Shown here in pieces: positions 1 through 7,936 of a DNA stretch of 64,000 bases. This DNA comes from Pseudomonas asplenii (lineage in GTDB: Bacteria; Pseudomonadota; Gammaproteobacteria; Pseudomonadales; Pseudomonadaceae), in NCBI RefSeq assembly GCF_001293465.1, contig NZ_JSYZ01000015.1, positions 1 through 64,000 of the forward strand, given 5' to 3'. Each line of letters starts with the position of its first letter. The stretch's first letter is position 1. The notes beneath the pieces are model-generated. The model was not told the DNA's origin, searched no databases, and was given only the letters and a program-made list of their open reading frames with translations. Position numbers and translations under genes: made by a program.

Positions 1-19
1 TCGCGGGCGAGCCCGCGAA
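1..19. repeat. Edge fragment of a REP palindrome
   Basis: The window opens inside a short palindrome of the form TCGCGGGC-GAGCCCGCGAA. This is the core of the REP repeats seen many times elsewhere in the window, so it is probably the right arm of an element that begins outside. Confidence 0.55.
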
Positions 20-73
20 AGCGCCCGCCCTGACGACACCCACTGCGATCCATTCACATTCGGGAGCCTGCAC

Positions 74-550
74 ATGCCCCACCTCACCACCTACACCACC
101 ACCGTCATTCCCGACTGGGTCGACTACAACGGCCACCTGCGTGACGCCTTCTACCTGCTGATCTTCAGCTACGCCACCGATGCCCTGATGGACCGCCTGG
201 GCCTGGACAGCGACAACCGCGAAGCCACCGGCAGTTCGCTGTTCACCCTGGAACTGCACCTGAACTACCTGCACGAGGTGAAACTCGGCGCCCAGGTCGA
301 GGTGCACACCCGGATCATCGCCCACGACGCCAAGCGCCTGCACCTCTACCACAGCCTGCACCTGGTGGGCGGCGACAAGGAACTGGCCGGCAACGAACAG
401 ATGCTGCTCCACGTCGACCTCGCCGGCCCGCGCTCGGCGCCGTTCAGCGAAGCCGTGCTGGAACGCCTGCAAGCCCTGCTCGAAGAACAGAGCGAACTGC
501 CAATGCCCGAGTACATCGGCCGGGTGATCGCACTGCCTGGCAAGAGATAA
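74..550 (+). CDS. Betainyl-CoA thioesterase of carnitine catabolism (hotdog fold)
   Basis: This 158-residue protein is the length of a single-domain 4HBT-type hotdog thioesterase. Near the N-terminus it has the DWVDYNGHLRDAFY segment, which matches the usual D-x-N-x-H active-site region. In Pseudomonas the orthologue sits in the carnitine operon and releases glycine betaine from betainyl-CoA, the product of dehydrocarnitine cleavage. It lies 24 bp before the gamma-butyrobetaine dioxygenase gene on the same strand, so the two are probably co-transcribed, and the rest of the carnitine operon should lie left of the window. The family is clear; the exact substrate is inferred from context. Confidence 0.85.
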   Translation: MPHLTTYTTTVIPDWVDYNGHLRDAFYLLIFSYATDALMDRLGLDSDNREATGSSLFTLELHLNYLHEVKLGAQVEVHTRIIAHDAKRLHLYHSLHLVGGDKELAGNEQMLLHVDLAGPRSAPFSEAVLERLQALLEEQSELPMPEYIGRVIALPGKR

Positions 551-574
551 CCACACAACGAAAAGGAGCTCGCC

Positions 575-1738
575 GTGAACACCGCCGCCGCTTTTGCCGA
601 CTACCGCCGTTATCCGCTGATCAGTGCCCTGACCGCCGTGCAAACGCTGGCGGACCAGGTCCGGGTGAGCTGGGCCGATGGCCGGGTCAGCCCCTTCCAT
701 CACCCATGGCTGCGGGACAACTGCCCGTGCCCGCAGTGCGTGTACACGGTGACCCGCGAGCAGGTGCTGGAGATCGTCGACGTGCCTGAGGATCTGGCCC
801 CCGCCGCAGCGCGCATCGACGACACCGGCTGCCTGTGTATCGACTGGCAGGACGGCCATGCCAGCCGCTTCGATCCGGGCTGGCTGCGGGCCCACGCCTA
901 CGATGACGCCTCACGTGCCGAGCGCCAGGCCGGCAAGCCGAAAAGCCGCCTGTGGGACAGCAGCCTGGAACTGCCGGTATTCGACTACGCCGAGCTCAAG
1001 GCCGACCCGCAGGCACTGCTGCAATGGCTGCTGGCGCTGCGCGACATCGGCCTGACCCAGGTCCGTGGCGTGCCCACCGAACCCGGCTCGCTGGCGGAGG
1101 TGGCGAAACTGATCGCGTTCATCCGCCAGACCAACTTCGGCGTGCTGTTCAACGTGCAGTCCAAGGCCGATGCCGACAGCAACGCCTACACCGCCTTCAA
1201 CCTGCCGCTGCACACCGACCTGCCGACCCGCGAGCTGCAACCGGGGCTGCAGTTCCTGCATTGCCTGGTCAACGAGGCCAAGGGCGGCGAGAGCCTCTTC
1301 GTCGACGGTTTCGCCATTGCCGAAGCGTTGCGCCGCGAAGATCCGGCGGCGTTCCAGGCACTGAGCGAGATACCCGTGGAGTTTCGCAACAAGGACCGTC
1401 ACAGCGACTATCGCTGCCTGGCACCGGTGATCGCGCTGGACGGTCTCGGCCAGGTCAGCGAGGTGCGCATGGCGAACTTCCTGCGCGGGCCGTTCGATGC
1501 GCCGATGGCGCAAATGCCGGTGTTGTACCGGGCCTATCGGCGCTTTATCGCCATGACCCGCGAAGCACGCTTCCAGGTACAGCGCCGGCTCAACCCGGGC
1601 GAGCTGTGGTGCTTCGACAACCGCCGCACGCTGCACGCACGCCATGCCTTCGACCCGGCCAGCGGGGCGCGGCATTTCCAGGGCTGCTACATCGACCGTG
1701 ATGAACTGCTGTCGCGCATCCTGGTGCTGCAGCGCTGA
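575..1738 (+). CDS. Gamma-butyrobetaine dioxygenase
   Basis: This Fe(II)/2-oxoglutarate enzyme would hydroxylate gamma-butyrobetaine to L-carnitine and so feed that compound into carnitine catabolism. The 387-residue protein has the family layout: an N-terminal DUF971-like domain with metal-binding cysteines (DNCPCPQC, about residues 49-56) and a C-terminal TauD-like domain. The latter has the H-x-D pair in LHTDLPTRE and a distal histidine in FDNRRTLHARHAF. The start is GTG, behind an AAAGGAG ribosome-binding site, 24 bp after the thioesterase. Family and pathway are well supported. Confidence 0.9.
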   Translation: MNTAAAFADYRRYPLISALTAVQTLADQVRVSWADGRVSPFHHPWLRDNCPCPQCVYTVTREQVLEIVDVPEDLAPAAARIDDTGCLCIDWQDGHASRFDPGWLRAHAYDDASRAERQAGKPKSRLWDSSLELPVFDYAELKADPQALLQWLLALRDIGLTQVRGVPTEPGSLAEVAKLIAFIRQTNFGVLFNVQSKADADSNAYTAFNLPLHTDLPTRELQPGLQFLHCLVNEAKGGESLFVDGFAIAEALRREDPAAFQALSEIPVEFRNKDRHSDYRCLAPVIALDGLGQVSEVRMANFLRGPFDAPMAQMPVLYRAYRRFIAMTREARFQVQRRLNPGELWCFDNRRTLHARHAFDPASGARHFQGCYIDRDELLSRILVLQR

Positions 1739-1751
1739 CCGGCCTGGCGCA

Positions 1752-1841
1752 TTCGCGGGCAAGCCCGGCTCCTACGGGGCGGTGTCGTGCACAGCATTCA
1801 TGTACGACACAGGCCTTGTAGGAGCTGGGCTTGCCCGCGAA
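1752..1841. repeat. REP doublet (inverted pair)
   Basis: Two REP sequences face each other: TTCGCGGGCAAGCCCGGCTC at the left and its near-complement GAGCTGGGCTTGCCCGCGAA at the right, about 40 bp apart. The arms match with one difference in the middle. It sits just after the dioxygenase gene and may help end or stabilise that mRNA. Confidence 0.85.
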
Positions 1842-1873
1842 GAACGATAACGCGGCGTAATGACAGGACAGGC

Positions 1874-2015
1874 AAAAAAAACCCCGATCAAGCCGTGACA
1901 GGATCGGGGTGAGAGAGTGTCTTCAGCAGTGGCGTCGAGAAGGTGACCAAACCGTCGACTGGCCTAGCTGGAAATCAGTTTGCGCCTTCACCCGGGCCCC
2001 GACTTTGCCGAAAAC
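1874..2015 (-). ncRNA. Candidate small RNA with its own promoter and terminator
   Basis: Read on the minus strand, this gene-free stretch has a promoter-like pair, TTGTCG (2049-2044) and TATGAA (2027-2022), 16 bp apart. About 140 nt further comes a strong intrinsic terminator: a 9-bp stem (1881-1889 with 1902-1910) followed by eight Us (1881-1874). No minus-strand gene needs this terminator: gbdR, the nearest, ends at 2600 with another hairpin in between. No open reading frame with a good ribosome-binding site is seen. The RNA is not identified with a known family. Confidence 0.5.
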
Positions 2016-2119
2016 GACATGTTCATAGGCATCTATGACATCGCGACAATCTGTCCTTGCCGACACTCCCATGCCCTACCAGAATCGAGTCACGAACAGC
2101 CCTGAATAGGAAAAGCGCC

Positions 2120-2383
2120 ATGATGTACGCAGATCTGATTGACCAGGAAGACCTGTTGGGCCAGCTCAAGTCCCTCGGCCTGCAAGTACCCACCGGCGCC
2201 ACCGCCGAACAGGCATGCGAACATGCGGTACGCGGCCTGGACGATGCCCGCGCCTACGCGCTACGCAAGATGGTCAAGGAAATGTACACCAGCAGCGCGA
2301 CGATCCTGCCGGCCGTGCGCCAGGCCATCGACAAGCAGTTGCTGCCGGCCCTGGCCGAATACCAGCAGCAAAAACGCGCCTGA
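2120..2383 (+). CDS. Small conserved protein of unknown function
   Basis: This 87-residue, charged, probably helical and cytoplasmic protein begins MMYADLIDQEDLLGQLKSLG. I chose the ATG at 2120 over an upstream in-frame ATG at 2057 because AGGAAA lies just before 2120 and the upstream extension is unlike a coding region. There is no signal peptide, membrane segment or recognised catalytic motif. It stands alone between the candidate small RNA and gbdR, with a hairpin 75 bp after its stop. The function is unknown. Confidence 0.6.
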   Translation: MMYADLIDQEDLLGQLKSLGLQVPTGATAEQACEHAVRGLDDARAYALRKMVKEMYTSSATILPAVRQAIDKQLLPALAEYQQQKRA

Positions 2384-2458
2384 TCCCCAGCCGTTGCCCA
2401 GAGCAATGGCCGCCCACCGTCGGTGGGCGCAGGCAGGAACGGCGGCCCCAGACGACAG

Positions 2459-2487
2459 CGCCCCCGGTTTCGGGAAAACCGGGGGCG
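2459..2487. terminator. Perfect 12-bp GC-rich hairpin
   Basis: CGCCCCCGGTTT at 2459-2470 pairs exactly with AAACCGGGGGCG at 2476-2487. The T-run that follows on the plus strand is poor (TGGTGTCTTT), so it would be a moderate terminator for the small gene before it and may also stop read-through from gbdR. Confidence 0.6.
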
Positions 2488-2521
2488 TGGTGTCTTTCAG
2501 CAAGCGTCCCTTATCACGCGC

Positions 2522-2603
2522 CTAGTGGCCTGTACGGTTAATTCGAATACTCAAACCCCTGGCCCTGGACTTGAGTGTGCGAATTAGCCACGCAGGCCAC
2601 TAG
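2522..2603. mobile_element. Miniature inverted-repeat element (MITE-like) with TA ends
   Basis: Two 33-bp arms, 2522-2554 and 2571-2603, are inverted copies with 27 of 33 positions identical, around a 16-bp centre. The outer edge of each arm is CTAG followed by TGGCCTG, so a TA dinucleotide bounds both ends (2523-2524 and 2601-2602), as expected for insertion at TA by an IS630/mariner-type transposase. No transposase gene is present. The right end overlaps the gbdR stop codon. The family assignment is inferred from the TA ends only. Confidence 0.55.
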
Positions 2604-3703
2604 AGACGCACACTGGCGAAGGTCGACTCGTTGCGCGCCTGGCTCAGGGCCGACATCGGCCCGGACAGCGGCGCCAGGACCATGGCCTGCGGAATCGGCA
2701 TCATCGCCACCTGCTGGGCGGTGTTGGAGCCGACGCGCTCATCGCGCGGCGGAATGCCGAAGTACTCGCGGTAGCACTTGGAGAAGTGCGGCGTGGAAAC
2801 GAAGCCGCAGACCGAAGCCACCTCGATGATCGACATCGGCGTCTGCTTGAGCAACTGCCGCGCACGGATCAGCCGCAGCTTGAGGTAGTAGCGCGACGGT
2901 GAGCAGTGCAGGTATTTCTGGAACAGCCGCTCCAGTTGTCGACGCGACACGGAGACGTAGACCGCCAGCTCGTCGAGGTCGATCGGCTCCTCCAGGTTGG
3001 CTTCCATCAGCGCGACGATTTCCTGCAGCTTCGGCTGGTTGGTGCCGAGCATGTGCTTGAGTGGCACGCGCTGGTGGTCCTGCTCGTTGCGGATGCGCTC
3101 GTAGACGAACATCTCGGAGATCGCCGCCGACAGTTCGCGACCGTGATCACGGCTGATCAGGTGCAGCATCATGTCCAGTGGCGCGGTGCCACCGGAGCTG
3201 GTGAAGCGATTGCGGTCGAGGGTGAACAGACGGGTGCTCATGGCCACCCGCGGGAAGGCCTCCTGCATCGCCGCCAGACATTCCCAGTGCACGCTGCAAT
3301 CGAAGCCGTCGAGCAGGCCGGCACAGGCCAGCGCCCAACTGCCGGTGCACACCGCACCCAGGCGGCGGGACTGGCGCGCCTGACCCTGCAGCCAGGAGAC
3401 GTGTTCGCGGGTCACCGTGCGCTGGATGCCGATGCCGCCGCAGACGATCACGGTGTCCATCGCCGGGGCTTTGTGCATGGCCGCGTCAGGCGTGATCTGC
3501 AAGCCGTCGCTGGCCCAGACCTGCCCACCGTCGACGCTCAGGGTAGTCCAGCGATACAGCTCGCGACCGGACAACTGGTTGGCCATGCGTAGCGGCTCGA
3601 CCGCGGAGGCCAGGGAAATGAGCGTGAAATTGTCCAGCAGCAGGAAGCCGATGGACTGAGGCGCACGGTTCTGAGGCTGAGCCCCGGAGTTGAACGACGT
3701 CAT
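2600..3703 (-). CDS. gbdR: GbdR, AraC-type activator of choline/glycine betaine catabolism
   Basis: This transcriptional activator is known in Pseudomonas to respond to glycine betaine and dimethylglycine. The 367-residue protein has an N-terminal DJ-1/PfpI-like sensing domain (about 18-190, with AVCTGSWALACAGLLDG) and a C-terminal double HTH of the AraC family (about 230-335, with LDELAVYVSVSRRQLERLF and ASVCGFVSTPHFSKCY). Its place next to sdaB and cbcXWV identifies it as GbdR rather than the related carnitine regulator CdhR. The TAG stop lies in the end of a MITE-like repeat, so the last residues may have been altered by that insertion. Confidence 0.88.
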   Translation of the reverse strand: MTSFNSGAQPQNRAPQSIGFLLLDNFTLISLASAVEPLRMANQLSGRELYRWTTLSVDGGQVWASDGLQITPDAAMHKAPAMDTVIVCGGIGIQRTVTREHVSWLQGQARQSRRLGAVCTGSWALACAGLLDGFDCSVHWECLAAMQEAFPRVAMSTRLFTLDRNRFTSSGGTAPLDMMLHLISRDHGRELSAAISEMFVYERIRNEQDHQRVPLKHMLGTNQPKLQEIVALMEANLEEPIDLDELAVYVSVSRRQLERLFQKYLHCSPSRYYLKLRLIRARQLLKQTPMSIIEVASVCGFVSTPHFSKCYREYFGIPPRDERVGSNTAQQVAMMPIPQAMVLAPLSGPMSALSQARNESTFASVRL

Positions 3704-4255
3704 CGCGATATCTCCTCACACAAAGCGGGTTATGGCCTCAGGCGGAGGCTCTTGTTGTATGGCTCTTGTTCCCTGTGGGAAAAGGCGCTTTGTGATGACA
3801 GAGCAATTGCCATGCCGAAACTTGAATGCGTATTCAATAACTCCTGAAAACGACATGGCGGCCTGTCTGTAGAGCCCTTGCCGCACGTACGGGTTATGGC
3901 CTGGGAAACTGGCGTAGACGGCGTGCCCCGGGGATTTGAGCAGATCGGTAGCACTTGTGTTTCGGGCGAAGTGAGCGCTGCGCGCGAGTGTCACCGCAAG
4001 CACGCTGGAGGGTATCTGAGAAGCGTTGCCGACAAGGCGGGCGGCAACGGCCCAGTTATCTGTTTGCGACGCGCCAAAAGGTGGCGCGGGCGGCGAGGAG
4101 TGGGCGATTAGTGCACAGTTTCAGTCTTTGGAGAGTCGACTGGCGCTTTCGCGGATGAATCCGGCTCCCACAAGAGGGCGGCGAGCACAGACACTATGAA
4201 CGCCACAAACCTGTGGGAGCCGGATTCATCCGCGAACCGGCACAGCGCCAAAGGA
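3704..4255. other. Intergenic region between gbdR and the 3' end of sdaB
   Basis: These 552 bp should hold the gbdR promoter at the left and a REP pair at the right (4148-4236). The stretch 3720-3870 is richer in A and T than its surroundings, which fits a promoter, but I could not fix -35 and -10 boxes. Short open frames here have no convincing ribosome-binding sites. Confidence 0.5.
4148..4236. repeat. REP doublet with perfect 25-bp arms
   Basis: TTCGCGGATGAATCCGGCTC (continuing CCACA) at 4148-4172 is exactly complementary to 4212-4236, with 39 bp between. This is the GGATGAATCC variant of the Pseudomonas REP, distinct from the GGGCAAGCCC variant that dominates the window. It sits just after the 3' end of sdaB. 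Confidence 0.88.
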
Positions 4256-5632
4256 TCAGCACTCCACCGCACTGACCGCCAACCCGCCGCGCGAAGTCTC
4301 CTTGTACTTGTCATGCATGTCGGCCCCGGTATCACGCATGGTGCGGATCACCCGGTCGAGGGAAATGAAATGCTGGCCGTCGCCACGCAGGGCCATCTGC
4401 GCGGCGTTGATCGCCTTCACCGCGGCAATCGCGTTGCGCTCGATACAGGGCACCTGCACCAGGCCGCCGACCGGATCGCACGTCAGCCCGAGGTTGTGCT
4501 CCAGGCCGATTTCCGCGGCGTTGCACAATTGCTCCGGGGTCGCGCCGAGCACCTCGGCCAGACCCGCCGCCGCCATCGCGCAGGCCGAACCGACCTCGCC
4601 CTGGCAGCCGACTTCGGCACCGGAGATCGAAGCATTCTTCTTGCACAGGATGCCGACCGCCGCCGCCCCCAGGAAGAAGTCGACGACATTGGCGTCGGTC
4701 ACCGCCTCGCTGAATTTCATGAAGTAGTGCAACACCGCCGGGATGATCCCCGCCGCGCCGTTGGTCGGCGCCGTGACCATGCGCCCGCCGGCGGCGTTCT
4801 CTTCGTTGACGGCCAGGGCGAACAGGTTGACCCACTCCATCGCACTCAGGGTCGAGCCGATCACGTTCGGCTTGTTCAACTCCTGCAGGCTGCGGTGCAG
4901 CTTGGCCGCCCGCCGCCGCACGTTCAGCCCGCCCGGCAGGATGCCCTCGTGCTGCAGGCCGTGCTCGACGCACTCCTGCATCGCCCGCCAGAGTTTCATC
5001 AGGCCGCTGCGGATCTCGTCTTCCGAGCGCCAGACCCGCTCGTTGGCCATCATCAGTTCGGCCACGCGCAGATTGTGCTTGCGGCACAGTTCGAGCAGTT
5101 CCACCGCACTGGAAAAGTCATAGGGCAGCACGGTGCTGTCCATGTCCGCCACGCCGCTGGAGGCCTGCGCCTCGTCGACGACGAAACCGCCGCCGACCGA
5201 ATAGTAGGTGTCGCGGTGCAGCTCGCCATCCTCGCCGAAAACCACCAGGGTCATGGCGTTGGGGTGGAACGGCAGGTTCTCGTCGAGCAGGCGCATGTCC
5301 CGCGACCAGATAAAAGGTACCGGCAGGCGGTTGTCGAGCAGCAGCGTGTCGGTTTCACGCAAGGTGGCGATGCGCAAGCCGATCTGCGACGGATCGATCG
5401 CGTCCGGCCATTCGCCCATCAGTCCCATGATCACCGCGGTGTCGCTGCCGTGACCGATGCCGGTGGCCGACAGCGAACCATAGAGCTGCACCTCGACCCG
5501 CCGGACCTGCTCCAGCAGGTCGCGCCCGCGCAATGCCTGCACGAACAACGCCGCCGCCCGCATGGGCCCCACGGTGTGGGAACTGGAAGGCCCGATGCCG
5601 ATCTTGAACAGGTCAAACACACTGATTGCCAT
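4256..5632 (-). CDS. sdaB: L-serine ammonia-lyase (serine dehydratase)
   Basis: This iron-sulphur enzyme deaminates L-serine to pyruvate and ammonia. The 458-residue protein is a typical single-chain bacterial form. It has GPSSSHTVGPMRAA near the N-terminus and the conserved GAEVGCQGEVGSACAMAAAG in the alpha half, and other cysteines such as that in LTCDPVGG fit [4Fe-4S] ligation. In Pseudomonas it belongs to the glycine betaine regulon: betaine is demethylated to glycine, glycine is converted to serine, and this enzyme passes serine to pyruvate. It is divergent from cbcX and shares that control region. Confidence 0.93.
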   Translation of the reverse strand: MAISVFDLFKIGIGPSSSHTVGPMRAAALFVQALRGRDLLEQVRRVEVQLYGSLSATGIGHGSDTAVIMGLMGEWPDAIDPSQIGLRIATLRETDTLLLDNRLPVPFIWSRDMRLLDENLPFHPNAMTLVVFGEDGELHRDTYYSVGGGFVVDEAQASSGVADMDSTVLPYDFSSAVELLELCRKHNLRVAELMMANERVWRSEDEIRSGLMKLWRAMQECVEHGLQHEGILPGGLNVRRRAAKLHRSLQELNKPNVIGSTLSAMEWVNLFALAVNEENAAGGRMVTAPTNGAAGIIPAVLHYFMKFSEAVTDANVVDFFLGAAAVGILCKKNASISGAEVGCQGEVGSACAMAAAGLAEVLGATPEQLCNAAEIGLEHNLGLTCDPVGGLVQVPCIERNAIAAVKAINAAQMALRGDGQHFISLDRVIRTMRDTGADMHDKYKETSRGGLAVSAVEC

Positions 5633-6073
5633 GACTGCGAAGTCCTCTGGATACGGGAGCCGGGCGGCCAGGCGCCCGGTGGCGGGGCTGCTACGCTGAA
5701 GTCGCGATCCGCCGGGATGAAAACATCATCAGCCTTTTGGATCGGTGCTCGTCGTCTCGTACCGACGCAATCTTGTCCATCAACGCCAGACGCCGCCGAC
5801 AGGCTTTTTTCGCGGTTTTTTTGCGTCCAGGAGACGGAAAAATTCGACGAAAAGTCTGTAAGCGACCTCATCGACACTGGATGCGACCCCCCCTGTACTG
5901 GATACGACGCACCCCGTAGGCGACATTTTCAGGCTGGTACATGATCAATCCCGACTCGATTGCAAGGCACCGGGGGTAGAGCTGTCCTCGACGCCTCCAA
6001 CCGCAACAGAACAATTAAGCGCAATCGTCCCTTTGGACACTGCCAAGAAAAAAACTGATAGGAGTCTACCCCG
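5633..6073. other. Divergent control region between sdaB and cbcX
   Basis: This 441-bp region must hold promoters for both sdaB (leftward) and cbcXWV (rightward). The stretch 5750-5870 is relatively rich in T and A. The tandem half-sites at 5876-5908 are listed separately. cbcX has a GATAGGAG ribosome-binding site at about 6057-6064. I did not find a convincing protein or RNA gene here. Confidence 0.55.
5876..5908 (+). promoter_or_regulatory. Tandem half-sites, probable GbdR binding site
   Basis: ACTGGATGCGAC at 5876-5887 recurs as ACTGGATACGAC at 5897-5908: 11 of 12 bases match and the start-to-start distance is 21 bp, two helical turns. AraC-family activators usually bind such direct repeats, and the genes on both sides belong to the GbdR regulon in related species. 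That GbdR itself binds here is inferred. Confidence 0.5.
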
Positions 6074-7021
6074 ATGAAAGGTTCCCCCTCGTTGTTGTTG
6101 GCCGCCATGCTGAGTCTCCCCCTGCTGGCCCAGGCCGCAGAACCGGCACAATGCAGCACCGTGAACTTCTCGGATGTCGGTTGGACCGACATCACCGCCA
6201 CCACCGCCACCACCAGCGTCGTGCTCGAAGCCCTCGGCTACAAGACCAAGACCACCATGATCTCGGTGCCGGTGACCTACAAGTCCCTGGCCGACGGCAA
6301 GAACATGGACGTGTTCCTCGGCAACTGGATGCCGACCATGGAAAACGACATCAAGGCCTACCGCGACGCCGGCACCGTCGACACCGTGCGCACCAACCTC
6401 AAGGGCGCCAAGTACACCCTCGCCGTGCCCCAGGCCCTGTATGACAAGGGCCTGCACGACTTCGCCGACATCGCCAAGTTCAAGAAGGAACTGGACGGCA
6501 AGATCTACGGCATCGAGCCGGGCAACGACGGCAACCGCCTGATCCAGAGCATGATCGACAAGAACGCCTTCGGCCTGAAGGACGCCGGCTTCAAGGTGGT
6601 CGAGTCCAGCGAGGCCGGCATGCTCTCGCAGGTCGATCGCGCGCAGAAGCGCGACACCGCCGTGGTCTTCCTCGGCTGGGCGCCGCATCCGATGAACAAG
6701 CGCTTCAAGATCCAGTACCTGACTGGCGGCGACGACTATTTCGGTCCGGACTTCGGTGCCGCCACCGTCCTGACCAACACCCGCAAGGGCTACGTACAGG
6801 AATGCAGCAACGTCGGCCAGTTGCTGAAGAACCTGGAGTTCACCGTCGACATGGAAAGCTCGCTGATGGGCAACATCCTCGACGACAAGATGAAACCCGA
6901 AGCTGCGGCCAAGGCCTGGCTGCAGAAGAACCCACAGGTACTCGATACCTGGCTGGCTGGCGTGACCACCATTGACGGAAAACCCGGCCTGGAAGCCGTG
7001 AAAGCCAAGCTCGCGCAATAA
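6074..7021 (+). CDS. cbcX: Choline/betaine ABC transporter, periplasmic binding protein
   Basis: This is the substrate-binding component of a quaternary-amine importer (CbcX in P. aeruginosa, ChoX-type elsewhere). The 315-residue protein has a Sec signal peptide ending LLAQAAEPAQ. The mature part has the OpuAC/ProX-type aromatic-rich pattern, including FLGNWMPTM and VFLGWAPHPMN, whose tryptophans would cage the trimethylammonium group. It is the first gene of cbcXWV, 69 bp before the chosen cbcW start. The class of ligand is sure; preference among choline, betaine and carnitine cannot be read from sequence. Confidence 0.9.
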   Translation: MKGSPSLLLAAMLSLPLLAQAAEPAQCSTVNFSDVGWTDITATTATTSVVLEALGYKTKTTMISVPVTYKSLADGKNMDVFLGNWMPTMENDIKAYRDAGTVDTVRTNLKGAKYTLAVPQALYDKGLHDFADIAKFKKELDGKIYGIEPGNDGNRLIQSMIDKNAFGLKDAGFKVVESSEAGMLSQVDRAQKRDTAVVFLGWAPHPMNKRFKIQYLTGGDDYFGPDFGAATVLTNTRKGYVQECSNVGQLLKNLEFTVDMESSLMGNILDDKMKPEAAAKAWLQKNPQVLDTWLAGVTTIDGKPGLEAVKAKLAQ

Positions 7022-7090
7022 CCGCCGACACCGGGCGGGGTCGCCCGCCCGGACCGGCATTTATTTCCCTGCATGTGGACGTTCGATACC

Positions 7091-7936
7091 ATGCTGACTG
7101 AACAGAAAATCCCCCTGGGCCAGTACATCGCCGCCTTCGTGGAATGGTTGACCAAACACGGTGCCAACTATTTCGATGCGATCGCTTCGACACTGGAAAC
7201 GATGATCCATGGCGTCACGTTCGCGCTGGCCTGGTTCAACCCACTGGCACTGATCGCGCTGATCGCGCTGATCGCCCACCTGATCCAGCGCAAATGGGGC
7301 CTGACCGCCTTCGTCGTTGCTTCCTTTCTGCTGATCCTCAACCTGGGGTACTGGCAGGAAACCATGGAAACCCTCGCCCAGGTGATGTTCGCCACCCTGG
7401 TCTGCGTGGTCATCGGTGTGCCGCTGGGCATCGTCGCCGCACACAAGCCGGTGTTCTATACTTTGATGCGTCCGGTCCTCGATCTGATGCAGACGGTACC
7501 GACCTTCGTGTACCTGATCCCTACCCTGACCCTGTTCGGCCTGGGCGTGGTTCCCGGGCTGATTTCCACCGTGGTGTTCGCGATCGCCGCGCCGATCCGC
7601 CTCACCTACCTGGGCATCCAGGACGTACCGCAGGAACTGATGGACGCCGGCAAGGCCTTCGGCTGCTCGCGCCGCCAGTTGCTCGCCCGAATTGAACTGC
7701 CCCATGCCATGCCGAGCATCGCCGCCGGCATCACCCAGTGCATCATGCTGTCGCTGTCGATGGTGGTGATCGCCGCGCTGGTAGGTGCCGATGGTCTGGG
7801 CAAACCCGTGGTCAACGCACTGAACACCGCTGATATCGCCCTGGGCTTCGAAGCCGGCCTGGCGATCGTATTGCTGGCAATCATGCTCGACCGTATCTGC
7901 AAACAACCCGACGCACAGGTCAAGGGGGACGCATGA
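7091..7936 (+). CDS. cbcW: Choline/betaine ABC transporter, permease
   Basis: This inner-membrane permease of the ProW/OpuAB type is about 281 residues long with about six to seven membrane segments. The typical EAA-like loop follows LGIQDVPQELMDAGKAFG. I chose the ATG at 7091 (MLTEQKIPLG) because GGACG lies a suitable distance upstream; another in-frame ATG at 7073 would add six residues but lacks a good ribosome-binding site. The last codons overlap the ATPase gene by 4 bp, which implies coupled translation. Confidence 0.9.
   Translation: MLTEQKIPLGQYIAAFVEWLTKHGANYFDAIASTLETMIHGVTFALAWFNPLALIALIALIAHLIQRKWGLTAFVVASFLLILNLGYWQETMETLAQVMFATLVCVVIGVPLGIVAAHKPVFYTLMRPVLDLMQTVPTFVYLIPTLTLFGLGVVPGLISTVVFAIAAPIRLTYLGIQDVPQELMDAGKAFGCSRRQLLARIELPHAMPSIAAGITQCIMLSLSMVVIAALVGADGLGKPVVNALNTADIALGFEAGLAIVLLAIMLDRICKQPDAQVKGDA

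Noticed and set aside
2600..3703. Naming the AraC-type regulator CdhR because carnitine genes are close
   Set aside because: Its immediate neighbours are sdaB and cbcXWV, the order that marks gbdR in other Pseudomonas. The carnitine regulator is expected beside the rest of the carnitine operon, left of the window.
3716..4111. Short open frames on both strands between gbdR and sdaB
   Set aside because: None has a good ribosome-binding site, family pattern or codon use like the neighbours. The stretch is better seen as the gbdR promoter region.
4196..5944. A 582-residue plus-strand frame over sdaB
   Set aside because: It is antisense to serine dehydratase and passes through a REP pair, which is not expected of a real gene.
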